Shown here: piece by piece, positions 46,651-58,200 of the stretch
Position numbering within the stretch: the stretch's first letter is position 1
Layout of the letters: the number at the start of each line of letters is the position of its first letter
DNA from: Lantana camara
Taxonomy: Eukaryota > Streptophyta > Magnoliopsida > Lamiales > Verbenaceae
Assembly (NCBI GenBank): GCA_037501455.1
Contig: CM074858.1
Location: forward strand, 43,273,001 to 43,337,000
Length of the DNA stretch: 64,000 nt
Reading direction: 5' to 3'
The notes under the pieces: model-generated
What the model saw: only the letters and a program-made list of their open reading frames with translations
The model's database searches: none
Told to the model about the DNA's origin: nothing
Position numbers and translations under genes: made by a program

Positions 46651-47941
46651 TTATTTCTACGATCCCCTTGAACAAAAGGTCTTTATGTCAAGAAATGCTA
46701 CTTTTCTTGAGAACTCGTTCCTTAAAGAAAAGAAAGGAAAGATCGAAGAACTCGAAGAGGTTCGAGACCAAGGTCCCACGCCAAGTTCGGAGAATAACGT
46801 CCCTCAGCCAATCGCGGAGAGCGATACACGCAAAAATCCTCCTCTAGTAAAACGTTCTGAACGCATTCCTAGACAACCAGAGAGATGCTATGTCTTTCTC
46901 CACCAAACATCTCAAATGGATAATGATCCATTAACTTATGAGGAGGCACTATTAGATTCGGACTCTGAACAGTGGAAAGAAGCAATGAAATCAGAAATGG
47001 ATTCCATGTACTCTAATCAAGTTTGGACCTTGGTTGATCCACCTGATGGGATCAGGCCCATAGGGTGTAAATGGATATATAAGCGCAAGCTTGGAGTAGA
47101 TGGAAGCGTGGAAACCTTTAAAGAAATATTAGTTGCTAAGGGTTTTACTCAAAGACCAGGTGTAGACTTTGATGAAACCTTCTCCCCGTTTGCAATGCAA
47201 GAATCTATTCAGATCTTGCTTGCCATTGCTGCATATTATGACTATGAGATATGGCAAATGGATGTGAAAACTGCCTTTCTCAACGGAGACATTGACAAAG
47301 ACATTTACATGGAGCAACCCATGGGTTTACCATTCAGTGGGAGTGAACAAAAGGTTTGTAAGCTCTAAAAATCAATCTACGGATTGAAACAAGCTTCTAG
47401 GAATTACAACGTTCGATTTGATGAAGCGGTCAAATCGTTTGGCTTTATTCAAAATCCGAATGAGTCCTGCGTGTACAAGAAAGAATTAGAAACCTCGATT
47501 TAATTTCTAATACTTTATGTAGATGACATCCTCCTCATTGGGAATGCGAAGGATGACTTGAAAGTAACAAAGTCTTGGTTATCAAACCAATTTGAGATGA
47601 AGGATCTTGGAGATGCATCCTACATTCTCGGGATAAAGATCTATCGGGATAGCTCTAGGAGATTGTTAGGATTATCACAGTCGGTTCACATAGATAAAAT
47701 ACTAAAGAGGTTTAGTATGGAAGAATCCAAACGTGGAAAACTTTCAATGGGCCCGGGAACAAATCTTTCGAAGAAGCTGTGTCCCAAGACTGAACTTGAA
47801 AAGTCTAGGATGCCCAAAATTCCTTATGCATCAGCAATAGGAAGCATAATGTATGCGATGCTATATAGTCGACCGGATGTGGCTCATGCACTTAGCGTTA
47901 CAGTGTTTTGTGACAACATCGGGGCGGTTGCTCAAGCAAGA
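46651..47941 (+). pseudogene. Copia reverse transcriptase and start of RNase H, with stops and a deletion
   Basis: The frame 46685-47368 carries the RT start (WKEAMKSEMDSM, then WIYKRKLG) and the MDVKTAFLNG block. In-frame stops at 47366-47368 and 47501-47503 interrupt it; the same frame continues with YVDD, the catalytic box, at 47516-47527, and runs to 47941. Around 47902 the sequence jumps from the RT/RNase H connection (RPDVAHALSVT) straight to FCDNIGAVAQA, which lies near the RNase H C-terminus in the family. Most of RNase H, on the order of 100 or more residues, is therefore missing. The minus-strand solo LTR then interrupts the remainder. Confidence 0.9.
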
Positions 47942-50451
47942 TGTAACACCCCTTTAGGTAGAGATGCCACACCCCCCGCAGTATAGGTCGATCCACATAT
48001 GAAATGGATAATCCGTACATGAACCAACCTATAGCAAACGGGTGACAAATGAAAGAAACAAGCTAGCTAGGTGGGACTAACCCTCAATCAATTACCATCA
48101 TGCATAATAAATAAAGAGGAAGCATGTTATATTATCGATCATTTGTCAAGTAAACCATATTCTAAGCTCACATATCAATACATTATCATATCCTAAAATA
48201 CATAATAATTAACATTAACAATAGTTCATGTGCAACAATAAGTAAATGAACCGTGCTCGACTCGAATGCAAAGACTGGACTCAACTCTATTCTCGCCTAG
48301 CACGCACCTACAATAACCTGAAAGGTGGAAGACTGAGTGAGGGGCATAAATAAATATTAGCGTAGATAACATGCAAGTTATAATCTCGGGTGAAGTTTTA
48401 TAACTGAAAGCAATATAAGTTCAAAATATAATACACTTTGCCCGAGAATACAACTATCAGGTTTAACACTTTAATCGTTTTCATGCTTTCAATCAGTGGC
48501 CCTGGTGAGTGATGGCAATTCTCCAACCTTACACCAATAGTGAACTGTACATGCTTTGTTTAATTATCATAAGATCATGCATTTTATTATAGTGCACAGG
48601 TAGTAATTCCATGAACTCCTTTCACTTCGGGTGATGGTGGGTTTGTAAGACCCTAACCATCCTTGCTACGTATGTCAGGTTCATGACTCCCACGTACGGG
48701 ATTCCTTCCTCCACCAAACCTCCTGATGGATTCAGGGGTTATCCCAACTGATGAGGGGAGTGCAGAGTTACCCGTCAGCCCTATGCTTTCCCGGTTGGCT
48801 CATACACTAACCCTCGGGCCCAAAGTGCTATCATGCTACTCGCCAATACACGGTCACGATTCAATCACGATACATGCATTTCTTTGCATGAACATGACAT
48901 GCTTGCAATTGTTTACTAGTTTTAGAATGATTCTAGATAAATATATATACCTTTTGGCCCAAAACTTCACATGAGGGTTATACGGGTTCTATGTTACTAG
49001 TAATTAAACCTCACCTGACAGGCGACACGATGACTCATGGATGCATGAACGTGCTCAACGATTTGTAATCTCCGCCCTGGAGAAGAACTGGACAAGGGAC
49101 AGGACATTGTGCACTCGTGAGACAATAACTCAATAATGATACCAAATATGACGCACGTCTTATTCATGTAACGAGATGACATGCATTGATCAATATAGCA
49201 TAATATAATCATATAATTGCATGATATGGACTATATAATAGCATATTGGGGTTAATTAAATAATTAGAGAAGGAATTGAAAATGTTAAGTTTATGCAGAA
49301 ACTTTCCGCCTCTCTAGAGGCCTGGGAACGGCCGTTCCGGCCCTTAGTTCAAAATGGGAAGGGCCATTCCTGGATATAAGCCAAAGTGGGAACAGTCATT
49401 CTCGTTTTCTCTGGCATACACACATTTCAAACATGGGAACGACCGTTTCCCAAAACAACTGGGAATGGGAAATGTCGTTCCCGTTATGCAGAAGCAACAG
49501 AACAGAGCAGAAAACAGAGTATGCACAAATCCATCTCCAAATTCATCGAAACACTTATAATTCAACTTCTAATTGCAAGAATTCTGGGAATTAATATGCA
49601 TATATGCTCAAAGTATAATAAAATCCAATATAAACACTTAAATGATGCTTGATCATCACAAATCATCAACTTTGAGCTCATAGATGAGTTCATCATATAA
49701 CATCAAATTCCCCAAGAATTCATGCATGATTTCAAGTTAGAATCATGTATTCATGCTTCAAACAACAATTAATATATTTATCTCAAGAATTCATGAACCC
49801 TAGCTTCCTATATAAATTTCAAGAAATCATATATGCTTCCATCTCTACCTTTGAAGAGAATATGAGAAGATGATGAAGTTGAGATAGCTTCAAAGCTTGT
49901 AAATTCCCAGAAACTAGCTTGAATTTCACGAAATCTCTTCTTCTTCTTTTAAGGTTCATGGATCGGGAGAGAGAGATAGAGAAAACAAGAGAGCAAAGGT
50001 TATATGGCTTGTATGAAATGAAATGAAATGAAGAGATGTTTCTACGTTATTCATCTCTTAAAATTGATGAAATATTTGAAATTGTAATTAAATCCTCCAA
50101 GTATTATAAGTTATGCAATCAAGTATAGAAAGTTTGGAAAAGGATCAATTAGGTCCAAGAAATAATCATGCAATTTGATCCTTGAATTAAAATGAATGAG
50201 CATTTAAGGACAATTAAGCAATTAAATCACGTTTGGCCACTAATTCTCGTAACAATTAAATCCAATTTAGTCCATAATCCTCAAATTGACAAGTATTTCA
50301 CATATTTTCATGTAAACATATTGGAATAAAATTTATAAAATTTATCACGATAATTAGGATTCAATAAACGAAGGAATTAAATTAAATCCTAACTCATGAA
50401 AAACTCACATGTGTCGTGCATACCTGAGTAACCGAAAATCGGGGCGTTACA
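47942..50451 (-). mobile_element. Minus-strand gypsy solo LTR (2510 bp, TSD CAAGA)
   Basis: In sense it starts TGTAACGCCCCGATT at 50451 and ends GGGGTGTTACA at 47942, flanked by CAAGA at 47937-47941 and 50452-50456. A donor-like AAAG/GTAGAG lies at about 49848 (minus). A partly decayed palindrome cluster, including GGAACGGCCGTTCC (49325-49338), lies at 49325-49490. No internal region remains. Confidence 0.92.
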
Positions 50452-50456
50452 CAAGA

Positions 50457-50660
50457 GAACCAAGATCTCACCAAAGGACCAAACACATTTTGAGGAAGTA
50501 TCACTTAATCCGTGATATCATCAAGAGAGGAGATGTGCAAATTGAAAGGGTCACATCGGCAGAGAACATGGCAAATCCACTTACTAAAGCCCTTAGTCAT
50601 CAGGCTCTCGAAAGACATCTTCAGAAGATGGGTCTTAGATTAGCACCTAAGTGGCTTTGA
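50457..50660 (+). pseudogene. Copia RNase H C-terminal end
   Basis: Continuation of the copia pol after the solo LTR: REPRSHQRTKHI, then a stretch ending LTKALSH and a stop at 50658-50660. This is the usual end of plant copia RNase H. It is only the tail of a domain already reduced by the deletion near 47902. A short purine-rich stretch (AAGTGGGAGA, about 50666-50675) serves as the copia PPT, immediately before the LTR. Confidence 0.9.
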
Positions 50661-50676
50661 CGGGCAAGTGGGAGAT

Positions 50677-52683
50677 TGTTGGGAATAGTACCCTTAAAGC
50701 AGATGTTTCCTTTACTAATTCCTTGTAAGATCACAAACAGTCTTTGAATAATAAACGAGATGATTTTGTTCATAGGCAATCACTTCTTTATGTGTTTATT
50801 TATGTCTGTTTGGGTTGACTTTGTTTTGCCTGTATTGAACTCCCCTAATCCGATGAGGCTGTTAAGAACTTTGTCATTATGGGAACGGCACATGAAATAA
50901 GTTCTTAACTCCATAGGCGATGATTAGAAACTTCACCAAGTCAATGAGTCCGACAGACAGTGGGAGTGTCGACCTTGACTCTGCTGAGACTTGCTTATGT
51001 GATTATGTCCTTTTGAAGGATCACACAGTTCATGGAGTGATAAGTGCATACATTGATGCGTTCATAATACATAAGGGTGATTGTTACAAGAACTTCATCA
51101 TTGAGATGTCCCGAGTGAAAACATTCCTAAATGGGAAAGGAAGTTTCCTGAAACTTCCATATTAGGAAATATCTCACAGGTCAATGACGTGATTCATTAA
51201 TCCTTAGACTTGAGATTCTGTAATGTCTCATATGAGTTAACTCTGTAATCTTTGATATAGGCTCAAAAGGGTGTCGCCATGTAGAATGTTGGGATTACAC
51301 AAGTGGCATATGTAGAATTACTAGAATCGATAAAGGATCTACACTTGTTAAGAACAAGAATGAGCTCTTACTAATTGAGTTGTTCGTACTCCATTATACA
51401 TAAACCCTTAGCCAAGGTGGATAAAAGTTCAAGATATCTAGAAAATGGGGTTTCCTAGGATTGAGATCGAAATGGATATGAAACGAACTTAACTTTAAAG
51501 ATCAAGAATATTTGGGCTCTGACAATATTCCCATGCCTTAGTTCTTGACTGAGAGATGGAGTTATAGGAGGATCGTATTTCACTGATTGTCATTGACTGA
51601 AAGGTTCTTCGATTCATTTCGTTATTCGGCTAGGGGTCACACACGCATTGCTAGATTACGGTAGTGTGATCTGTGAAGTGATTAATTAATTAAGGAATTA
51701 ATTAATTATTGTCACTGTTAATGGAATAATGAACCTAAAGCGTCACACACAAATTCCAGAACTCGAGGGTTATGGTAGGATGTTAATATGATCAACGAAG
51801 GAACAAATTGTTGATCGAAATGGAGCATGGATTGCGTGGGTAGCGGCCACATGTCGAGCACATGTGGCTACCACGTGTCACCCAGTCCACGTGGTTGTCA
51901 CGTGTCATACACATGTGGCTCGTACGTGGCTTCATGCGTGTGGAATTTTCCACAAGCGAATTATTTTCTAGAATTAATTAATTTGTTATAATTAATTAAT
52001 TTTGGTCTTTTAATTAATTTTTGAATTAATTGATAAGACTATTCTCAAATAAACTTAACCCATTAAATAATTAATTGGGAATTAATTGATTTATTGAATA
52101 TGGACTTTTAACTTTGGGAAAGATGAAAAGTCTAACGTCTTATTGTAGGAGAGAGAAGTTTTCTCTTGCTAGACTTGGAGGATAAGTTAAGACCTTATTA
52201 TTCCAATTAAATTAAATAATTAAATGAGTTAAGTAGTGAGCAAGAAAAGAAGCCCACTAGGTTTAGGGAAACCCTATGTGGCCGATCTCCTAGTATTTAT
52301 ACTAGTGCTGGTGCTTCTCTTATTTTTTAGACCAACACTCTCGAAGTGTTAAGTTTTTTAGAAAATCCAAAAGAAAAGTTTTCAAATCAAAATTATCCTA
52401 GCCTAACACAAGGCATAGAACTAGTATTCTCACTCGCTTGATCGTGTTCTAGGTCTGGTGTGGATACGCTTTGGAGGGCTTCTAATTTGGAGTCAAATTC
52501 GAAGGTCGTTTGAGGGATTTCGCTTGAACGGTGTTCGTTAGGCGGTAACGACATCACTAGAAAGCTTCTATCATTGTAAGTTTCTAAACACCCTACGATA
52601 CGATACGAAAATTGTAAGACAGCGATTAAACTTTTGGAAAAATTTTAAACTTCTGCTGCTCAACTCTTTCGTGTTTTCCAACA
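50677..52683 (+). repeat. Copia 3' LTR
   Basis: TGTTGGGAATAG to TTTTCCAACA, 2007 bp, followed by the ATTAT duplication. It differs from the 5' LTR by an extra segment in the CACGTG region (51879-51905) and by losses near 51280. The TATA-like CTAGTATTTATACTAG element is kept (about 52291). Confidence 0.92.
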
Positions 52684-52688
52684 ATTAT

Positions 52689-52894
52689 GTTAGATTAACT
52701 TTTTTCTTCCCTACATAAAAATTCAATTGGTCTCTTCCTTTTTTTAAAAAAATTTATTTGGTTTTGACCTTCAATATCACGATAACCCAATGTATCAAAC
52801 ATCATATTAAATACTTAGAACACAACTTTATTTTAATTGATCCTCCACAAGCATAATAAGTTATTTTACATTCTTTGGTATCAAACACCCTCTT
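52689..52894. other. AT-rich spacer
   Basis: No gene. Its right end has TATCAAACACC (52879-52889), complementary to 29228-29238. Confidence 0.5.
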
Positions 52895-54834
52895 TGTGAT
52901 GCCCCGCGTCTTCGTACGTACAGGTACGCGACACGTATATATTTATTTTTATGCTTTTACATGATTTTGATTTCATTTATATGTTTTAAGTTCATTTATA
53001 ACTTGAAATATTGTTTAAAAATGTGTTTGTGTTCTAAATTGGAATTTGAATATATGATCGGATTTTTTAAATTATGAATTGTATGATTCTTATGTTAATT
53101 TAATGGAATTTCATGATTTATGCAAGTCTTGGGTTTAATTGCATCTTATTTGAAAGTTATGGACTTAATTAAAATTAAGCTTTGTACTTAATTGTCACTT
53201 TTTGAAAATTTAGGGATCTATTTTAAAATAGGCCACCCTTAACTTTTTTCCAAATATCTTGAGCTCAGGAACTTGAACTCAAGATCCATCTATCTTGTTG
53301 GACTCGTTTCGATGATTCGGGGTCAACGGAACTGACTTCATAATTTTTCGATGTCGTTTGAACCTCCGACGAAGCAAATTTCAGCCAATATGATCCTTTT
53401 AGACAACCCTACCCGTTTCTTGCACTTGGAGCTCCGGTTTTGACCCATTTCTCACCTCTATAAGCTGGAATTCATCACTTTTTCCTCTCTACTTGGTTCG
53501 AATTGCTGCTGCAAGAAAAAGAAGAAAAGATACAAGAAAACCCTCACTTTGATCAACCAAACTTTCAACTCAAGAGTGATCATCTTTCATTCTCTCTTCA
53601 AGGTAAGAATTGATTTCAATTCTCCTCTTCTTCATGAATCTTTTCATACATGGAAATCATACTTTAAGTTAAGAATTCATGAAGTTTAAGGAATGGTATG
53701 AATAGTGAAGGTTTTGTATGATTTGAGTTCTATGATCATCTAGGATTTAACTTGAGTTTTGAGGCATGAAACATAAACCTTTTAGCTTCCTTTTTGCTTC
53801 TATATGCATGGATTACTTGGTTGATGAATCATTCTTGATTTAACATTAATTAAATATGAGTTACAGCATGAAAAATTGAAGTTTTACTTGGGTTTTCTTG
53901 CACATATACAGCTGAACATGTCATGAAGCTTGGAATGCTTGCTTTTCTCAAGTTATGTGATGATTCCATGTCTTTTATTATTGCTTTGCTGCTGTATATT
54001 GTTGTTGTTGTTGCTATCACGGAACAAGGGAGAAAACAGGGGGTATGTGTATGTGTTTAATGCTGAAACTTCGAGAGGATGATGGTGACTGGAGTGAGAC
54101 ACGGGCGTGTGTGTCTTTAGGCATGAAATAAGGCACGCTCGTGTCTTCAAGCCAATTTCATGGGGTGAACTTCTGTACTGAGACACGGGCATGTCTCACT
54201 CACAACTACACATGAGACATACCTTAGTCTGATGAATGGAATTGGCTACTGATGTGAGACACGCCTGTGTCTCACATTGAACTGAAAGGGAGACACACCC
54301 GTGTCTCCCATGCAATCATATATATGCATAGTTTGTTTTAAATACTGAATTATATGTTTATTTTATGTATTTTTTGAGCCTGGTATATGAATATCGAATA
54401 TTATATGATTCCTTATGATATATTATGGAATTGATTCATGAATTAATTAATACATATACATGAAATCCGGTTAAAGATCAACGTATGAATTGGATTGGAA
54501 ATTGAATGAATAAATGAACATGATTATCATGAACTCTTCATGTATTGAACGAATAACTTGTTTACGTGTCTAAGTGGCATTAATTATGCACATGAACATC
54601 GTCATAACATGTTATTCTTGCTCATGCACTTCATATCATATTTATTGCATCGCCCTGCATCATTTGTGGTCATTTTGAGTCTCACACCACTTCTTTTGCA
54701 CAGATCTTGGTCCGGGTGGAGACGAGGCTGGTCATTAGGGTTCTTGTGACTTTCTTTCACTTTACAGGTGGGTTTCTCTTCTATTAGCTAAAGAAATGAC
54801 CTGATATAGCCTAACGTGCAAGATTTTAGCCAAA

Positions 54835-54870
<36 letters not shown>

Positions 54871-55252
54871 AGTCTTTTAAAGAGTCAATGTTTTAACGTA
54901 AAGCCTTTCTTTTATGAATCCCTACCCAATGTTTTGGCGAGAATTGAATGAAATGCACTTAATGGGGTCCCTGGGACTTAGTGTACGTGGCTATCCGGCG
55001 AAGCAAGGGTTGACGGTGATCCCGTGCACTAGTTCCAACCAAATGACTATGTTATCGGCCCTCGCTGGAGATTAGCGAGGGAATGGGAATCGGGCTCTTG
55101 GGGATTCTTGTACGCCACTAGCCATAATGAATGGGTGGCCGGGCTTTGCAAACCCATCCACTAACCAGAGGAAAAAAGTGTATATGAACTATTGAATGAA
55201 CGATTAAATGATTGTGTACAAAAGATTATGTGTGTGATAATCAATGAATATA
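52895..55252 (+). repeat. Gypsy LTR, 5' part, interrupted by TR-GAG element
   Basis: Starts TGTGATGCCCCGCG. It has TATAAG (53459-53464), donor-like CAAG/GTAAGA (53603), a hairpin cluster (54130-54309), the TTTTGAGTCTCAC box (about 54673) and an AT microsatellite (about 54838-54868). It is cut at 55253 by the next element; the rest lies beyond the window or is lost. Confidence 0.78.
54130..54309 (+). repeat. Hairpin cluster in LTR 52895-55252
   Basis: AAGGCACG/CGTGTCTT (54130-54147), TGAGACA/TGTCTCA (54179-54198), GTGAGACAC/GTGTCTCAC with loop GCCT (54254-54275) and GGGAGACAC/GTGTCTCCC with loop ACCC (54288-54309). The last two differ by a compensated T:A to G:C change. Confidence 0.88.
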
Positions 55253-58200
55253 TGACACCCTATCTTCTCGGCAATCCAGGTATACTATCACGAGAGAGTT
55301 TAATTCTGTATTTTCATGACGTATGTGTTATTTATTGGAAAAGTGCCCTACAAAGCCGATTAGTCATAATCCTTTTTGGGACTTTCTTGGTATCACAGAC
55401 AATCTTTGAATAATATACGACTGATTAATATCATAGGCAAACATTTCTTTATATGCCAATACATGATTTTGTGTGTTTCCATTATGTGCGCATGTATTAT
55501 AACTCCCCTAATCAATATGACTTATAGGACTCAACCATTTAGGAGAAGTGGTTCATAAGACGAGCCCTATATCACATAAGTCATGATTAGAAATCACTCC
55601 AAGCCGATGAGTCCTATAGACAGTGGGAGTGTCAACCTGACTTGTTCGAGGCTTGCTCGTGTGATCAGGCCCTTAAGAAGGACCACCTTGTTTCGTGGGG
55701 TGCAAAGTGTATTGTTGATACGTGTGTGATACATGGGGATGCTTACTTATTCTAAGTAGGTACACTGAGGTGTCCCGTGTGAGAAGATTCCTAAATGGGA
55801 AAGGAAGTTTCTATATCTGGAAATAGAAATTCCAGATTAGGAAAAATCTCACGAGTCATTGATGTGATTAAGTGATCCTTAAACTTGAGGTTTACTTTAT
55901 GAGCTAACTCTGTAGTCTTAGGTGTAAGCTTTAAAGGGTGTCGCCTTAGACAACTGATTCAAGGCTTATGCTGGGGCTGCACAAGTGGCACATGGAAGTA
56001 TATGAGAATCAATAAAGGACCTATGCATGCATTAGCAAGATGATGATCTCTTATTGTGTAAGTCTTTCATATGCCATCTAGGAGTCCTTGGCCAAGGCAG
56101 TGGATCAAGACATCAAGAAAAGAGTTACTTGGATTGAGATCAAATGGATATGAAATGCATTTCACATTAAGATCAAGATTATTAGGGTTCTAATTATTCC
56201 CTTACCCTAGATCTTAACTGAGAGATGGGATGTAGGAGGATTGTATCTCACATAAATCAATGACTTAAAGGTTTTGTCGAATCGAGACATTAACACATGT
56301 TGCTAGACTATGGTTGTTTGGTCTGTGGACAGATTAATTAATTAAGGAATTAATTAATTAGGGTCACTGCTAATTGAATTAAGAACCTAGAGGGTCACAT
56401 ACAACAACCCCGTCACGTGGGTTAAGGCTTGAAATCGATTAAACAAGTTGATCGGATCAAGTGGGGGCCACACGTGTGGAAGGCGTGAATGACACGTATC
56501 CCAATGGTCACGTTAGTCACGTATGAATATGTGTATATGTTAAATAATTAATTTGTTAATTATTTAATGAACTTTGATTTAATTTTGAATTAATATTAAA
56601 GTCCTAATTTGGAGAAATAAAGTCTAATAAATAATTAATTATAAATTAATTAATTCTTAGTCTTCAAGTTGTTTATTATTTAACAAATAAAGTAAAATAA
56701 AATTTCTAAGAGAGTTAGATATTATTCTTTCTTGACAAGTTGATCAAAAGAAGACTTTTGGTCAAAGTAATAGACTTAGTCTCCAAGCAAGAAATCCCTT
56801 TCCAAAAGAGTTTGGAATCCTTATCCAACAAGGAATGGGGTTCGAACCCTAAGCCTATTTATATGTGGAGTTCGAACCCCATGGGAGATTTATAGACAAT
56901 TTATCCTTTCTCTATAATCATACACTAACCCCTTAGAGCCTAAACACCGAATATAGAATTAACATCCTCCCTATTCGGATCGTGGTCGCGGTTGGTGGAC
57001 TAACTCTAGAGGGCTTCTATCATGAAGTCTTGAAAGATTCAAATGAGCTTTTGGGGATCAAGATGCGTGATTGAGAGATCACGCCCAAACGACTACAAGG
57101 GCTGGTGGAACGATTCTGAACCCAACAGAATACGAGTGAAAAATTTGAACCAAAGAAGATGGCAAAAACAGTTCGTCTATATCTTAAAGGATGAATTTTT
57201 TACGAGGGTTTTATGGTGTGCAGATTTCTGTTTTTCGCAAAACTGGGTTTCGAAAGGAGTTTTAATCATGTCTTTCTCGTTTCATATTTCTTTCTTTACA
57301 CATGTTATATCGTTAGCACTTTCCCTAACATGATTTTAATTTAGGTTGGTGTGGATTATTACCCTAGAGGAAACCTACAATGGATTCTGAAGTGGAAAGA
57401 AACTTTTGAGGGATGGGTTGCCATTACCGCATGAAGCGCGTTTGAGGGCGGCTCAAAACGTGTCAAGAAAGCTACTACTTAAGTGAGTTTCTTGATCTCT
57501 GGGAATCTGGAAATAGGAATTACAAGTTTTCGATTCTATCTTTTGGGAAAATTTTTAAATTTTCGCTGAGTTTCTGTCTCTTTTTCCCAACATTATTCGT
57601 ATGCCTTATGTGTCAATTTGTAATTTATTTAATGAAGGGCGCATTAGAATTTAATCAAATGTACTTGGATCAATCGCCCAATATTTGTAATTAGGGACCT
57701 AATTCTAATTAGGGTGTTTTAGCCTTCGTGGTTACATGAGCTCGAAAATTCGAATTCGAATTCTAGCTTTGTCATTGAGTTCGTTTCTACGATTCGGATT
57801 CAATGAATTAACCTTTTACTTTCTAAAGCCATTTGATTGCCCTACCATTTTATAATCCGATTCGTTTGGACAGGATACCGTTTAACCCTAGCCGATTTGA
57901 CCGACCCGTTTCTTGGCCCAAGAAAAAGGACCGGATCCCTTTTCTTTCCCTCATTTGCATCAGTCCATAAGAGGAAGAGAGGGAGAAGAAGAAAAGAGAG
58001 AAGAAAACCTCCCGACCCTTTCGAGCTCAAGAACTTCGACCCCGTTCGCCCAATCAACAATCCAAGGTACGCAATGTGATCCTCTCTTTACGTGTTTTGA
58101 TTCTACCCGATTGAATATTATTTTATTACTCGATTTCTTGAGCTTTAGAGAAGATGATAAATAGTGTAGGTTTCATGTTTTGGGACTTCAGGCTCATTTC

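Larger units (their letters stand above)
29410..52683 (+). mobile_element. Ty1/copia retrotransposon with two nested insertions (TSD ATTAT)
   Basis: The 5' LTR is 29410-31405 and the 3' LTR 50677-52683, flanked by ATTAT at 29405-29409 and 52684-52688. Coding order gag, protease, integrase, reverse transcriptase, RNase H (44610-50660) is the copia order. Without the LARD (31907-42933) and the solo LTR (47942-50451) the element is about 9.7 kb, with an unusually long leader of roughly 2.2 kb before gag. Frameshifts, stops and a deletion make it non-functional. The LTRs differ by several indels, so it is older than the nested LARD. Confidence 0.93.
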
